Below are positions 1 through 8,722 of a stretch of DNA of 64,000 nt, one piece after another (within the stretch, counting starts at the first letter, position 1; every line of letters begins with the position of its first letter). The notes beneath the pieces are model-generated. The model searched no databases. It saw only the letters and a list, made by a program, of their open reading frames with translations, and had not been told where the DNA came from. The position numbers were made by a program, and so were the translations under genes. This stretch comes from Treponema sp. (GTDB lineage: Bacteria > Spirochaetota > Spirochaetia > Treponematales > Treponemataceae): NCBI GenBank assembly GCA_017548565.1, contig JAFYZU010000023.1, positions 26,050-90,049 on the forward strand, in the 5' to 3' direction.

Positions 1-754
1 CGAGAATAGCGGCAGAGAAGGAATAGATGTAACCGCTGCAGGTCTGACATACTCCGTGATAGAACATAAGCCATCCTTCATCAGTTTCAATAGGGGCTGG
101 ACCACAGCCGATTTTTAATCCCTGCCACCAGCCGTCTCCTCCTTTCTGCATTACAAGTCTATGTTCACCCCAGTATTTTAAATCCGGTGATTGTGAAAGA
201 AGGATGTCGCCGAACGGTGTATGACCGGAATCGCTTGGACGTGAAAGCATGATGTATTTATTGTTTATTTTGCGCGGGAATAAAACTGCGTTACGGTTGA
301 ACGGTAAAAACGGGTTTTCCATTCGCGTAAAGTCTTTAAAATCTTTTGTAGAAGCAATTCCAATTGAAGCTCCGTCAAAATCACCGCACCACATGATGTA
401 ATAAGTGTCATCGATTTTTACACAGCGCGGATCGTAAGCATAAAACGGATCGTGAGGTTTTCCATCCGGATCATGCATATGGATTTTTTCACTCTGAAAA
501 TCCCAGTGGATGCCGTCATCTGAATCACCAAGATAAAGGAACGGACGTGCATGAGCATCTTCTGAACGGAAAACACCCTTGAATTTTCCCTGATATGGAA
601 TTACTGCACTGTTGAAAATACGTCCCATACCTGGAAACGGATTTCTGTCTATTACAGGATTTTCGCTGTATCGCCATATCGGAAGCCACCAGTCCTTTGG
701 TTTATCCTGCCATGGAATGTTCGGTAAATTTTCACCATTTATGATTTTTGCCAT
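1..754 (-). CDS. GH130 beta-mannoside phosphorylase, 3' end outside window
   Basis: The frame is open from the ATG at 754 to the window edge, giving 251 codons of a family usually 320-390 residues long. The translation carries family GH130 signatures: NPFPGMGRIFNSAVIP near residues 38-53, a GDSDDGIHWD stretch near 76-85, and YAYDPR near 105-110, where Asp108 aligns with the expected general acid. GH130 enzymes are phosphorylases (some hydrolases) acting on beta-1,2- or beta-1,4-mannosides and release mannose-1-phosphate in the cytoplasm. Which linkage this one prefers cannot be told from the part seen. A good AGGAG ribosome site lies just upstream of 754. It is divergent from the fatty acid cluster. 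Family assignment is firm; substrate is inference. Confidence 0.88.
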   Translation of the reverse strand, partial: MAKIINGENLPNIPWQDKPKDWWLPIWRYSENPVIDRNPFPGMGRIFNSAVIPYQGKFKGVFRSEDAHARPFLYLGDSDDGIHWDFQSEKIHMHDPDGKPHDPFYAYDPRCVKIDDTYYIMWCGDFDGASIGIASTKDFKDFTRMENPFLPFNRNAVLFPRKINNKYIMLSRPSDSGHTPFGDILLSQSPDLKYWGEHRLVMQKGGDGWWQGLKIGCGPAPIETDEGWLMFYHGVCQTCSGYIYSFSAAIL

Positions 755-789
755 AATAAAATATCTCCTTAAAAAAGCAATGTAATTGT

Positions 790-818
790 AGATTAATTAG
801 CGGATACTCTGATGTCAA
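790..818 (-). promoter_or_regulatory. Candidate promoter of the GH130 gene
   Basis: On the minus strand a perfect TTGACA (818 to 813) is followed after 17 bases by TAATCT (795 to 790), a weak -10. It is correctly placed about 35 bases before the start codon at 754. Confidence 0.4.
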
Positions 819-894
819 TTAAAAAAAGTTGAAAGTATAAAAAATACGGAATAACACTTAGTCATAATTTCATTTAAAAATTCAGATTGAACTA

Positions 895-924
895 TTGACA
901 AATAAAGCCTTATTGCTGTAAGTT
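895..924 (+). promoter_or_regulatory. Candidate promoter of the fatty acid operon
   Basis: A perfect TTGACA (895-900) is followed after 18 bases by TAAGTT (919-924), a poor -10 preceded by TG. A better -10 at proper distance was not found. The -35 is convincing, the -10 is not, so the promoter may need an activator or the start site may lie slightly elsewhere. Confidence 0.4.
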
Positions 925-935
925 TTAATTATACG

Positions 936-964
936 AAATGACAAAAAGTGTAAAAGTGTCATTT
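936..964. promoter_or_regulatory. Inverted repeat before acpP, candidate operator
   Basis: AAATGACA (936-943) and TGTCATTT (957-964) form a perfect 8-bp inverted repeat with a 13-base spacer, between the probable promoter and the acpP ribosome site. It could bind a dimeric regulator of fatty acid genes or form an RNA hairpin in the leader. I do not recognise it as a FapR or FabT site. Confidence 0.45.
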
Positions 965-989
965 TAAATAATATTTCAGGAGAACTTAA

Positions 990-1226
990 ATGGACGAATT
1001 ATTTGAAAAAATCAAAGGTTTAATTGCATCAAAACTCGATGTAGATGCAGCAAAAATTACAATGGAAGCAAATTTCAGAACAGATCTTGAAGCAGACAGT
1101 CTCGATACTTATGAATTGATTTATTCTATTGAAGAAGAACTTGGTGTTTCAATTCCTGACGACAAGGCAAACGAATTTGAAACTGTCGGTGATGCATATA
1201 ACTTCATTAAAGGTCAGTTAGCTTAA
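990..1226 (+). CDS. acpP: Acyl carrier protein
   Basis: This 78-residue acidic protein carries growing acyl chains as thioesters on a 4'-phosphopantetheine arm in the cytoplasm. The attachment serine sits in the ADSLD motif near residues 35-39, followed by the usual acidic helix II (TYELIYSIEEELG) that docks with Fab enzymes. Length matches the family. The start has an AGGAGAA ribosome site at 978-984. It is the first gene of the fatty acid run, and its stop codon shares a base with the fabH start (TAATG), so the two are translationally coupled. A holo-ACP synthase gene is not in the window. Confidence 0.96.
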   Translation: MDELFEKIKGLIASKLDVDAAKITMEANFRTDLEADSLDTYELIYSIEEELGVSIPDDKANEFETVGDAYNFIKGQLA

Positions 1227-2191
1227 TGTCTGTAGTTGTAAGAGCTGTAGGAAAAGCAATTCCTAAGAATAAAATATTGAATTCTCAGCTGCCGGAAGAG
1301 CTTGATACAAGTGATGAATGGATCCAGTCTCATACAGGAATTTGTTCGCGTTACCTTGTAAATGATAAAGAAGATTGTGTAACTCTTGGTGCAGATGCAT
1401 GCAGACAGGCAATTGAAGCATCCGGTATTATGGCGCAGGATATTGATTTACTTATCTGCTCTACAACAACACAAATCTATCAGGGCTTTCCTTCAACTGC
1501 CTGTGTACTTCAGGGAGAGCTTGATGCAGTGAATGCAACCTGTTTTGACATTATGGGTGCATGCTCGGGCTTTCTTTATGCTTTGAACAATGCCTGTGCC
1601 ATGATGGAATTAAACGGCTGGAAATATGCCTTGGTCTGTGCAACTGAAGTTTTAAGTAAAATTACAGACTGGACCGATCGTTCAAGCTGCATCCTTTTTG
1701 GTGACGGTGCTGGTGCTTTTGTTCTTGAGAGGACGGATGATTTGAATTGTGAAAAATCAGGTGGTTTGTGCGGAAAAGTCTTAAGCTTTGTTTCCGGTTC
1801 AGATGGAAAAGGGGCAAAGGCTCTTTATCTAGATTCATCTGACGGATTAATGAAAATGGATGGTCATGCTGTCTATAACTTTGCAGTAAATGCCATGACA
1901 AATGCAATCAATCTTGTAATGCAGAAGGAAAATCTTACTGAAGATAAGGTTGATTATTTTGTATGCCATCAGGCTAATGAAAGAATTTTGAGTGCGGCTG
2001 CAAAACGCCTCGGTTATGATTTTTCAAAATTCATCTGCAGTGTAAAGGAATACGGCAATACATCATCATCTTCAATTCCTATTGCTTTGTATGATATGCA
2101 GCAGGAAGGAAAAATAAAAAAAGGAACAGTAATTGTAAGTGCGGCATTTGGGGCCGGCTTAACATGGGCAGGAACTGCCTTCAGATTTTAA
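1226..2191 (+). CDS. fabH: Beta-ketoacyl-ACP synthase III
   Basis: KAS III starts fatty acid synthesis by condensing an acyl-CoA primer with malonyl-ACP. The thiolase-fold Cys-His-Asn triad is visible: Cys113 in MGACSGF, His248 in CHQANERI and Asn278 in EYGNTSSSS. Other family marks are the GDGAGAFVLE segment near 159-168 and the C-terminal FGAGLTWAG motif. At 321 residues it has the usual length. It overlaps the acpP stop by one base and is followed 26 bases later by fabD. The primer specificity (acetyl-CoA or branched) cannot be judged. Confidence 0.95.
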   Translation: MSVVVRAVGKAIPKNKILNSQLPEELDTSDEWIQSHTGICSRYLVNDKEDCVTLGADACRQAIEASGIMAQDIDLLICSTTTQIYQGFPSTACVLQGELDAVNATCFDIMGACSGFLYALNNACAMMELNGWKYALVCATEVLSKITDWTDRSSCILFGDGAGAFVLERTDDLNCEKSGGLCGKVLSFVSGSDGKGAKALYLDSSDGLMKMDGHAVYNFAVNAMTNAINLVMQKENLTEDKVDYFVCHQANERILSAAAKRLGYDFSKFICSVKEYGNTSSSSIPIALYDMQQEGKIKKGTVIVSAAFGAGLTWAGTAFRF

Positions 2192-2217
2192 TTTCTTGAT
2201 TTTATAAAGGAAAAGTA

Positions 2218-3186
2218 ATGAAGAATGTATTTTTGTTTCCCGGACAGGGAGCTCAAAAAAAAGGAATGTTGCTTGATGTTTGTGAACGATACGAAGAAGC
2301 AAAGCAGATAGTTGAACTTGCAGAAAAGATTACCGGTGAGCCGGTTTCAAAATATATGTGGGAAACAGAAGAAGCTGAACTTTCCAGAAGTGACAGGAGT
2401 CAGCTTGCAATTACGACTGCTTCCCTTGCTCTTGCAGAAGTCCTTAAATCAAAAGGTATTGAATGCGATATATGTGCGGGATTTTCACTTGGTGAATTTG
2501 CCGCTCTTTGTGTATCGGGTGTGCTTACCTTTGAAGAAACAATAAGTCTTGTTGCAAAGCGCGGTAAAATCATGCAGAAGGTTTGCGATGAACTTGCCGC
2601 ATCCTGCAATGGAAGTTTACCGGGAATGGCAGCCGTAATTGGTCTTACACCAGAACAGACTGCAGAGGCTGTAGCATCTCTCGAAAAAGAACACCTTGCG
2701 TTTTGTGCAAACCTCAACAGTCCGAAGCAGACAGTAGTTTCCGGAACTGATGAAGGTTTATCAAGAGCACAGGAGCTTTGTACCGCGGCAGGCTGCAGAA
2801 GATTCATCAGATTAAAGGTTGCAGGTCCTTTTCATTCGCCTCTTATGCAGAAAGCAGGTGATGAATTTAAAACAGAGCTTGCAAAACTGAATTTTAAAAA
2901 TCCTGTAAAAAGATTGTTTTCAAATGTAACCGGTAAAGAAATAACAACCGGTGAAGAAGCAGCAAAACTCGCAGTACTGCATTTTACGAATCCGGTAAGA
3001 TGGACAAGTGAAGAAGCAGAAATTGCGCATATCATAAATTTTAATAATTCTTCGGTAAACGATAACTGGAAGCTTTTTGAAGTAGGACCAGGGACAGTTT
3101 TATCGGGATTATGGCGTGACAGCGGATATTCAGAAAATATTTCATGTAATGCAATAAATACTGTAGAAACATTGGAGGTAAATTAA
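2218..3186 (+). CDS. fabD: Malonyl-CoA:ACP transacylase
   Basis: FabD moves malonyl groups from CoA to ACP. The N-terminal FLFPGQGAQ motif, the nucleophile motif GFSLGE (Ser90) and the catalytic His206 in GPFHSPLM are all present. The protein is 322 residues, slightly longer than the about 310 typical, with a C-terminal part ending in LFEVGPGTVLSGL plus a short tail. The ATG at 2218 follows an AAAGGAAAAG ribosome site. It sits between fabH and fabG, with fabG starting two bases after its stop, as expected for a single transcript. Confidence 0.95.
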   Translation: MKNVFLFPGQGAQKKGMLLDVCERYEEAKQIVELAEKITGEPVSKYMWETEEAELSRSDRSQLAITTASLALAEVLKSKGIECDICAGFSLGEFAALCVSGVLTFEETISLVAKRGKIMQKVCDELAASCNGSLPGMAAVIGLTPEQTAEAVASLEKEHLAFCANLNSPKQTVVSGTDEGLSRAQELCTAAGCRRFIRLKVAGPFHSPLMQKAGDEFKTELAKLNFKNPVKRLFSNVTGKEITTGEEAAKLAVLHFTNPVRWTSEEAEIAHIINFNNSSVNDNWKLFEVGPGTVLSGLWRDSGYSENISCNAINTVETLEVN

Positions 3187-3188
3187 AA

Positions 3189-3932
3189 ATGTTGTTAGCA
3201 GGAAAAAAAGCCTTGATCACCGGTTCTTCAAGAGGAATTGGTAAGGAAATAGCATTGAAGTTTTTGAACGAAGGTGCCTCGGTATGGGGGGTATGTACAA
3301 AGCCTTCTGCTTCAAAATCACAGCTCGAGGAAGCTGCAGTAAAAAATTCATGTGAATTTCATGAGTTTTATGCAGATGCACAGAATGCTGAACAATGGAC
3401 TTCAGTAATTAAACAGGCATTGGAAGAAAGCGGCGGATTCGACGTTCTTGTAAATAATGCCGGTATTACAAAGGATGGATTAAGCTTCCGTATGAAAAAA
3501 GAAGACTGGGATGCAGTTCTAAACGTAAATCTTACAGGCGCATTTCTTGCAAGTCAGATAATTTCTTCAGATATGATAAAAAAACGCTCAGGTTCAATCA
3601 TCAATATGTCAAGTATCGTAGGAGTGCACGGTCAGGGCGGTCAGGTAAATTATGCAGCAAGTAAGGCAGGTTTAATTGGTTTTACAAAAAGTCTTGCAAA
3701 GGAAACCGGTTCCAGAGGCATAAGGGTTAATGCCATTGCTCCGGGCTTTATTGAAACTGATATGACTGCAGTGCTTAAAGAAGATCTTAAGAATGCAATG
3801 CTGGAAACTGTTCCTCTTAAAAGGGCAGGAGTTCCGGAAGATATAGCGAATGCGGCTTTGTTCCTTGCCAGTGACCTTTCTTCGTATATAACAGGACAGG
3901 TGCTTGGTGTAGACGGCGGAATGGGCTGTTAA
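3189..3932 (+). CDS. fabG: 3-oxoacyl-ACP reductase
   Basis: FabG reduces 3-ketoacyl-ACP to 3-hydroxyacyl-ACP with NADPH. It is a classical short-chain dehydrogenase of 247 residues: cofactor motif TGSSRGIG near 11-18, NNAG near 89-92, catalytic Ser in NMSSIVG, and the YAASK Tyr/Lys pair. The C-terminal ITGQVLGVDGGMGC ending is typical of FabG. The ribosome site (TTGGAGG) lies inside the end of fabD, two bases separate the genes, and fabF follows closely. Confidence 0.95.
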   Translation: MLLAGKKALITGSSRGIGKEIALKFLNEGASVWGVCTKPSASKSQLEEAAVKNSCEFHEFYADAQNAEQWTSVIKQALEESGGFDVLVNNAGITKDGLSFRMKKEDWDAVLNVNLTGAFLASQIISSDMIKKRSGSIINMSSIVGVHGQGGQVNYAASKAGLIGFTKSLAKETGSRGIRVNAIAPGFIETDMTAVLKEDLKNAMLETVPLKRAGVPEDIANAALFLASDLSSYITGQVLGVDGGMGC

Positions 3933-3951
3933 AAAAATAGTGGAGGATAAA

Positions 3952-5199
3952 ATGAAACGTAGAGTAGTAGTAACTGGGCTTGGTTGTGTAAGTCCTCTTG
4001 GAAACAGTGTAGAAGAAACCTGGGCAGGAATAAAAGAAGGCCGCAGCGGTATAGATAAGATTACTTTATTTGATACTACAGATTTTTCTGTAAAAATCGC
4101 CGGTGAAGTAAAAAATTTTGATGTTTCACAATGGGTCGATAAAAAGGAAGCCCGTAAAATGGCACGCTTCTGTCAATTTGCGGCCGCTGCATCGGTTCAG
4201 GCTATCGCAGATGCAGGTCTTACAAAAGAAACAATCGATTCAAAAAGAACATCTATAGTTCTCGGCTGCGGAATCGGTGGTTTTGAAATTACTGAAGGCT
4301 CAATGAAAAAATATTTTGAAGCAGGTCCTTCACGCATTCCTCCGTTATCAATTCCTATGCTTATCGGAAACGAGGGGGCCGGTAATGTAAGCATGCTTCT
4401 TGGAATTAAAGGTCCTTCCTGGACACTGCAGACTGCATGTGCTTCTTCGACAGATGCTCTTGGTCTTGCTTTAGATCAGATTAGAAGCGGTCGTACAGAT
4501 ATGTGTATCGCAGGTGGTGCAGAAGGTGCCGTAACAGGATTTTCAATAGGTGCTTTCAGTGTTTTGAAGACTCTTGCTTCTTCCTATAATGATAATCCCG
4601 TAAAAGCAAGTCGTCCGTTCGATAAAGATCGCGAAGGATTTGTTATGGGCGAAGGTTCTTCAATGCTTGTCCTCGAAGAATATGAGCATGCAAAGGCTCG
4701 TGGTGCAAAAATCTATTGTGAGTTTGCAGGATACGGCGGAACTTCAGATGCATATCATATAACAAGTCCTGATCCAAGCGGAGAAGGCGGTGCACTTGCC
4801 GTTAAACTTGCACTCGATGATGCAGGAATTAAACCGGAAGAGCTTCAGTATTATAACGCACACGGAACTTCAACTTCTGTTAATGATTCATCGGAAACTG
4901 CAATGCTTAAAAAATCTCTTGGAGACCATGCATATAAAATCAAGGTGTCATCTACAAAAAGCATGACAGGACATTGTCTTGGTGCCGCCGGTGCACTTGA
5001 AGCATTAATCTGTATTAAAGCTATGCAGGATAATGTTTATCCTCCTACAATCAATCTTGATAATCCTGATTTAGAGCATGGCTGTGATCTTGATTATGTT
5101 CCGAATAAAGCTCAGAAAGCAGATGATTTAAGATGTGTCGCTTCCGGTTCACTTGGATTCGGTGGACACAACGGCGTCGTAGTTTTCAAAAAAATATAG
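3952..5199 (+). CDS. fabF: Beta-ketoacyl-ACP synthase II
   Basis: FabF elongates acyl-ACP by decarboxylative condensation with malonyl-ACP. The active-site Cys is in the TACASS motif near residue 161, and the two histidines are in NAHGTSTSVND and STKSMTGHCLGAAG. I place the start at the ATG at 3952 (MKRRVVVTGLG), giving 415 residues. A GTG at 3940 is in frame, but it overlaps the GGAGG ribosome site (3942-3946), so it is very unlikely to be used. The protein ends in SLGFGGHNGVVVF, as in other KAS II enzymes. It is followed by fabZ after nine bases. Confidence 0.95.
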   Translation: MKRRVVVTGLGCVSPLGNSVEETWAGIKEGRSGIDKITLFDTTDFSVKIAGEVKNFDVSQWVDKKEARKMARFCQFAAAASVQAIADAGLTKETIDSKRTSIVLGCGIGGFEITEGSMKKYFEAGPSRIPPLSIPMLIGNEGAGNVSMLLGIKGPSWTLQTACASSTDALGLALDQIRSGRTDMCIAGGAEGAVTGFSIGAFSVLKTLASSYNDNPVKASRPFDKDREGFVMGEGSSMLVLEEYEHAKARGAKIYCEFAGYGGTSDAYHITSPDPSGEGGALAVKLALDDAGIKPEELQYYNAHGTSTSVNDSSETAMLKKSLGDHAYKIKVSSTKSMTGHCLGAAGALEALICIKAMQDNVYPPTINLDNPDLEHGCDLDYVPNKAQKADDLRCVASGSLGFGGHNGVVVFKKI

Positions 5200-5208
5200 A
5201 GGTATAAG

Positions 5209-5640
5209 ATGAGTTTGACAAAAGATATAGAAAGTCTGCTTCCTCATAGAAGTCCGTTTTTATTCTGTGATGAAATTATCAGTGCAGACGAAGAAGGCTC
5301 GGTAAGTGAGCATACTTTTACTCCACAGGAATTTTTCTTTAAAGGACATTTCCCGGAATATCCTGTTGTACCGGGTGTAATTCTTGTAGAAACAATGGCT
5401 CAGTGCGGTGGTGCAGCCTTGAGTTATCAGAAGGTTTTTGACGAAGGAAGTCTTTTCTTTCTTGCAACCGTCGATAAAGTAAAATTCAGGAATCAGGTAA
5501 GACCGGGCGATAAAGTTCGGGTTGAAGTAAAAAACCTGAGAGTTTCAAAAAAGATGGTAAAACAGAGCGGCAAGGCTTTTGTCGGCGAACAGCTTGCAGC
5601 AGAAGCAGAATGGATGTGTCTTGTCGGAAAAGCAGAATAG
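5209..5640 (+). CDS. fabZ: 3-hydroxyacyl-ACP dehydratase
   Basis: FabZ removes water from 3-hydroxyacyl-ACP. It is a hot-dog-fold protein of 143 residues with the opening LLPHRSPFLFCD and the catalytic segment GHFPEYPVVPGVILVETMAQ, which contains the active-site His and Glu. No FabA-type isomerase features are seen, and no fabA or fabB pair is in the cluster, so how unsaturated chains would be made is open. The ribosome site is GAGGTATAAG just before 5209. It lies between fabF and fabV in the operon. Confidence 0.94.
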   Translation: MSLTKDIESLLPHRSPFLFCDEIISADEEGSVSEHTFTPQEFFFKGHFPEYPVVPGVILVETMAQCGGAALSYQKVFDEGSLFFLATVDKVKFRNQVRPGDKVRVEVKNLRVSKKMVKQSGKAFVGEQLAAEAEWMCLVGKAE

Positions 5641-5657
5641 TTTAAGGGGAAAATAAA

Positions 5658-6869
5658 ATGAAACCAATGGTAAAAAGCAATATATGTATTAACGCTCATC
5701 CGCAGGGATGCAAACAGGCAGTTTTAAATCAGATTGAATATACAAAAAAACAGAAGGAAAAGAATGCAAAGATTTCCGGTATTCACAGACCTGTAAAAAA
5801 TGTTCTTGTCTTAGGCTGTTCAAACGGATATGGTCTTGCAAGCAGAATCTGTGCGGCTTTTGCGTATGATGCTGCAACTATCGGTGTATCTTTTGAAAAA
5901 GCAGGAACAGAAGTAAAGTTCGGAACACCAGGCTGGTATAATAATCTTACATTTGATCAGGAAGCAGAAAAGGCTGGTCTTTTTACATGTACTATTGACG
6001 GCGATGCTTTTTCTGATGAAATAAAAGCAGAAGTAATCAATAAGGCAAAAGAAAACAACATGAAATTTGACCTTGTAGTTTATTCTCTGGCAAGTCCTGT
6101 AAGAACTGATCCTGAAACAAAAGTCATGTATCGTTCTGTAATTAAACCGATCGGTAAGGATTTCAGTGGAAAAACATTTGATACAATGACAGGCGAAATG
6201 AAGGAAATTACTGCTGTAGCCGCAACTGAAGAAGAAATTGCAAATACAGTAAAGGTAATGGGCGGTGAAGACTGGGAACGATGGATAAATCAGCTTAAAG
6301 CGGCAGATGTTCTTAATAAAGGCTGTATTACCATTGCATATTCATATATCGGTCCGGAGCTTTCACAGGCAATTTACAGAAGCGGTACAATCGGTATGGC
6401 AAAGGTAGATCTTGAAAATAGAGCAAAGAAGCTTCGAACTATACTTGAATCTATCGGCGGCGAAGCATATGTTTCGGTCAACAAGGGACTTGTGACAAGA
6501 TCAAGTGCAGTTATTCCGATTATTCCTCTTTATCTTTCGGTATTGTTCAAGGTTATGAAAAAGATGGGAAATCATGAAGGCTGTATTGAGCAGATAAACA
6601 GATTGTTCTCAGAAAGACTTTATCTTAAAAATATAGACGGTACTGCACAGATTCCACTCGATTCAGAAGACAGAATCAGAATTGACGACTGGGAAATGGA
6701 TCCTCAGGTTCAGGCAGAGGTTAATAAAATCATGCCTCTTGTAACTGCAGAGAATATTGATCAACTCGGCGATTTTGAAGGTTACCGCCATGATTTCCTT
6801 GCAACAAGCGGATTTGACATTGACGGTATAGATTACGAAAAAGAAGTTGAACGCTTTGATGTAATTTAA
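5658..6869 (+). CDS. fabV: Trans-2-enoyl-ACP/CoA reductase, FabV/Ter type
   Basis: This NADH-dependent reductase completes the elongation cycle. It is 403 residues long, far larger than FabI, and has the FabV-type opening (ICINAHPQGCKQAVLNQIEY), a GCSNGYGLASR cofactor loop and the Y-x8-K active-site spacing in YRSGTIGMAK. The T. denticola homologue is the well-studied Ter enzyme, active on enoyl-CoA. Its place inside the fab cluster, with no fabI, fabK or fabL nearby, argues that here it serves fatty acid synthesis. The start at 5658 is set by the AAGGGGA site. Confidence 0.93.
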   Translation: MKPMVKSNICINAHPQGCKQAVLNQIEYTKKQKEKNAKISGIHRPVKNVLVLGCSNGYGLASRICAAFAYDAATIGVSFEKAGTEVKFGTPGWYNNLTFDQEAEKAGLFTCTIDGDAFSDEIKAEVINKAKENNMKFDLVVYSLASPVRTDPETKVMYRSVIKPIGKDFSGKTFDTMTGEMKEITAVAATEEEIANTVKVMGGEDWERWINQLKAADVLNKGCITIAYSYIGPELSQAIYRSGTIGMAKVDLENRAKKLRTILESIGGEAYVSVNKGLVTRSSAVIPIIPLYLSVLFKVMKKMGNHEGCIEQINRLFSERLYLKNIDGTAQIPLDSEDRIRIDDWEMDPQVQAEVNKIMPLVTAENIDQLGDFEGYRHDFLATSGFDIDGIDYEKEVERFDVI

Positions 6870-6883
6870 TTTTGGGGATAGAA

Positions 6884-7381
6884 ATGACAGATGAATTTAT
6901 TTTTGAAATAATGGATAAATTTAATGCAAGTAAAATTGTAGATCTTACTTTAAATCAGAATGGATCTGTGATTGCATTAAGAAAAAAAGAAGCGTTTTCT
7001 GCTAATGATGGATGTGCCGTAAAAAAATCAGCAGAAATCATCACGCCGGAAAATACTTCGCCGGTAGTACAGGCACAGGATTCAGCAGCATCATCCGGTA
7101 TGGCAATTGAAAACAAACCGTCAAAGAAAGACGTTTTTTCAAACGATGTTTTAAAATCACCGATTGTAGGAACTTTCTACCGGGCTCCGTCTCCTGATTC
7201 TCCTGCCTATGCGGAAAAAGGAAAGAAAATTAAAAAGGGTGAGCCAGTCTGCATCATAGAAGCAATGAAGATGATGAATACTTTGAATGCAGATTACGAT
7301 TTTGAAGTAGTCGATGTTCTTGTAGCAAACGGTGATCTTGTCGAATTTGATCAGCCTCTGTTTGCAATTAAAAAACTCTAG
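6884..7381 (+). CDS. accB: Biotin carboxyl carrier protein of acetyl-CoA carboxylase
   Basis: AccB carries the biotin that shuttles CO2 between AccC and AccA/AccD. I start it at the ATG at 6884 (MTDEFIFEIMDKF), giving 165 residues. The in-frame TTG at 6872 overlaps the TTGGGGATA ribosome site and is rejected. The biotinyl domain covers about residues 85-165, begins SPIVGTFYRAPSPDSPAYAE and holds the target Lys129 in EAMKMM. Before it are a short N-terminal helical region and a Ser/Ala/Pro-rich linker, the normal AccB layout. It precedes accC by 15 bases. Confidence 0.95.
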   Translation: MTDEFIFEIMDKFNASKIVDLTLNQNGSVIALRKKEAFSANDGCAVKKSAEIITPENTSPVVQAQDSAASSGMAIENKPSKKDVFSNDVLKSPIVGTFYRAPSPDSPAYAEKGKKIKKGEPVCIIEAMKMMNTLNADYDFEVVDVLVANGDLVEFDQPLFAIKKL

Positions 7382-7396
7382 GCCGCAGGTGATCAG

Positions 7397-8719
7397 ATGA
7401 TAAAAAAATTATTGATTGCGAATCGCGGTGAAATTGCAGTCCGTATAATCCGCTGCTGTAAAGAGATGGGAATTAAAACCGTCGCTGTTTATTCAACGGC
7501 AGATAAGGAAAATCTTCATGTAAAGCTTGCAGATGAAGCATACTGCATTGGTCTTCCGCCTTCTGCTAAAAGTTATTTAAATGATGATGCCTTGATTACA
7601 GTAGCCTTAAGAACCGGATGTGAAGCAATTCATCCGGGAGTCGGTTTTCTTTCGGAAAATGCACAGTTTGCGAAGGATGTAAAAAAGGCAGGCTTAATCT
7701 GGATTGGTCCTGAAGCAGAAACAATTGAGCTTTTAGGCAATAAGGTTCAGTCACGTGAAACTGCATTAAAATATAATCTTCCTGTAACTCCTGGTTCAGA
7801 TGGTGCAGTCGATAATTTACGCAAGGCAAAGGAAGTTGCAGATAAATGCGGATATCCTGTAATCATTAAGGCAGCAAGCGGTGGTGGTGGTAAAGGAATG
7901 CGCATTGTCTGGAAGGAAGAAGATCTTGATGAAAATATAAAGATAGCATCGAGTGAAGCTTTGGCTAATTTTGCCGATAAGACTGTTTACATAGAAAAAT
8001 ACATTCAGAATCCACGTCACGTAGAAGTTCAGGTTATGGGTGACGGTAAAGGAAACGTACTTATTCTTGGTGAGCGTGACTGTTCGGTTCAGAAAAATCA
8101 TCAGAAGCTTATAGAAGAAAGTCCTTCTCCTGCAGTTTCAGAGTTGATGAGAAAAAGAATGTACGAGGGTGCAGAAAATCTTTTCAAGGGTCTTAAATAT
8201 CGAGGAGCAGGAACAATAGAGTTTCTCGTTAATGGTGATGAATTTTATTTTATGGAAGTTAATGCCCGTGTTCAGGTTGAACATCCTGTTTCTGAATTTG
8301 TAAGCGGGGTTGATATCATCCGGGAACAGATTTATGCATGTACTGAAAATAAATTCAGCATAGATATTTCATCTGTTGAATTAAAGGGCTGGGCAATTGA
8401 AGCAAGAATCAATGCAAGGACTCCTGGAAAAATCAGCTGCCTTCAGATTCCGTCTGGACCTGGTGTACGTTTTGATAGCTTTATTTATCAGGATTATACG
8501 GTTGTTCCTCATTATGATTCAATGCTTGCAAAGCTTATTGCTTTTGATACTGATCGGGAACGTGCCCGAAAAAAACTTTTAAGGTGTCTTAAGGAACTGA
8601 AGCTTGAAGGTATTGAAACTAATCAGAAGGCACAGATAGAAATATTAAGTACAAAGCAGTTCAAATCAGGAAAATTCGGAACATCATTATATGAAGAACT
8701 GTATGGAAAAAAGGGGTAA
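7397..8719 (+). CDS. accC: Biotin carboxylase subunit of acetyl-CoA carboxylase
   Basis: AccC uses ATP and bicarbonate to carboxylate biotin on AccB. It is an ATP-grasp enzyme of 440 residues with the N-terminal KKLLIANRGEIAVRIIRCCK, the glycine-rich ATP loop (ASGGGGKGMRIV), the GERDCSVQKNHQKLIEESPS segment, and the catalytic EVNARVQVEHPVSE motif. No carboxyltransferase or biotinyl domain is fused, so it is the separate bacterial subunit. The AGGTGAT site at 7387-7393 sets the start. Only three bases separate it from accD. Confidence 0.95.
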   Translation: MIKKLLIANRGEIAVRIIRCCKEMGIKTVAVYSTADKENLHVKLADEAYCIGLPPSAKSYLNDDALITVALRTGCEAIHPGVGFLSENAQFAKDVKKAGLIWIGPEAETIELLGNKVQSRETALKYNLPVTPGSDGAVDNLRKAKEVADKCGYPVIIKAASGGGGKGMRIVWKEEDLDENIKIASSEALANFADKTVYIEKYIQNPRHVEVQVMGDGKGNVLILGERDCSVQKNHQKLIEESPSPAVSELMRKRMYEGAENLFKGLKYRGAGTIEFLVNGDEFYFMEVNARVQVEHPVSEFVSGVDIIREQIYACTENKFSIDISSVELKGWAIEARINARTPGKISCLQIPSGPGVRFDSFIYQDYTVVPHYDSMLAKLIAFDTDRERARKKLLRCLKELKLEGIETNQKAQIEILSTKQFKSGKFGTSLYEELYGKKG

Positions 8720-8722
8720 AAA

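Noticed and set aside
2400..2807. Long open frames antisense to fabD and many other genes
   Set aside because: They lack ribosome sites, overlap well-supported genes completely and show low-complexity products expected from reverse frames.
3940..3951. Upstream GTG start for fabF and similar TTG/GTG starts (6872 accB, 19376 radical SAM, 30733 peptidase, 42407 barrel, 49799 kinase, 54613 membrane protein, 61204 tyrA)
   Set aside because: In each case the alternative codon lies in or upstream of the ribosome site or -10 box that serves a following in-frame ATG, so the ATG is preferred.
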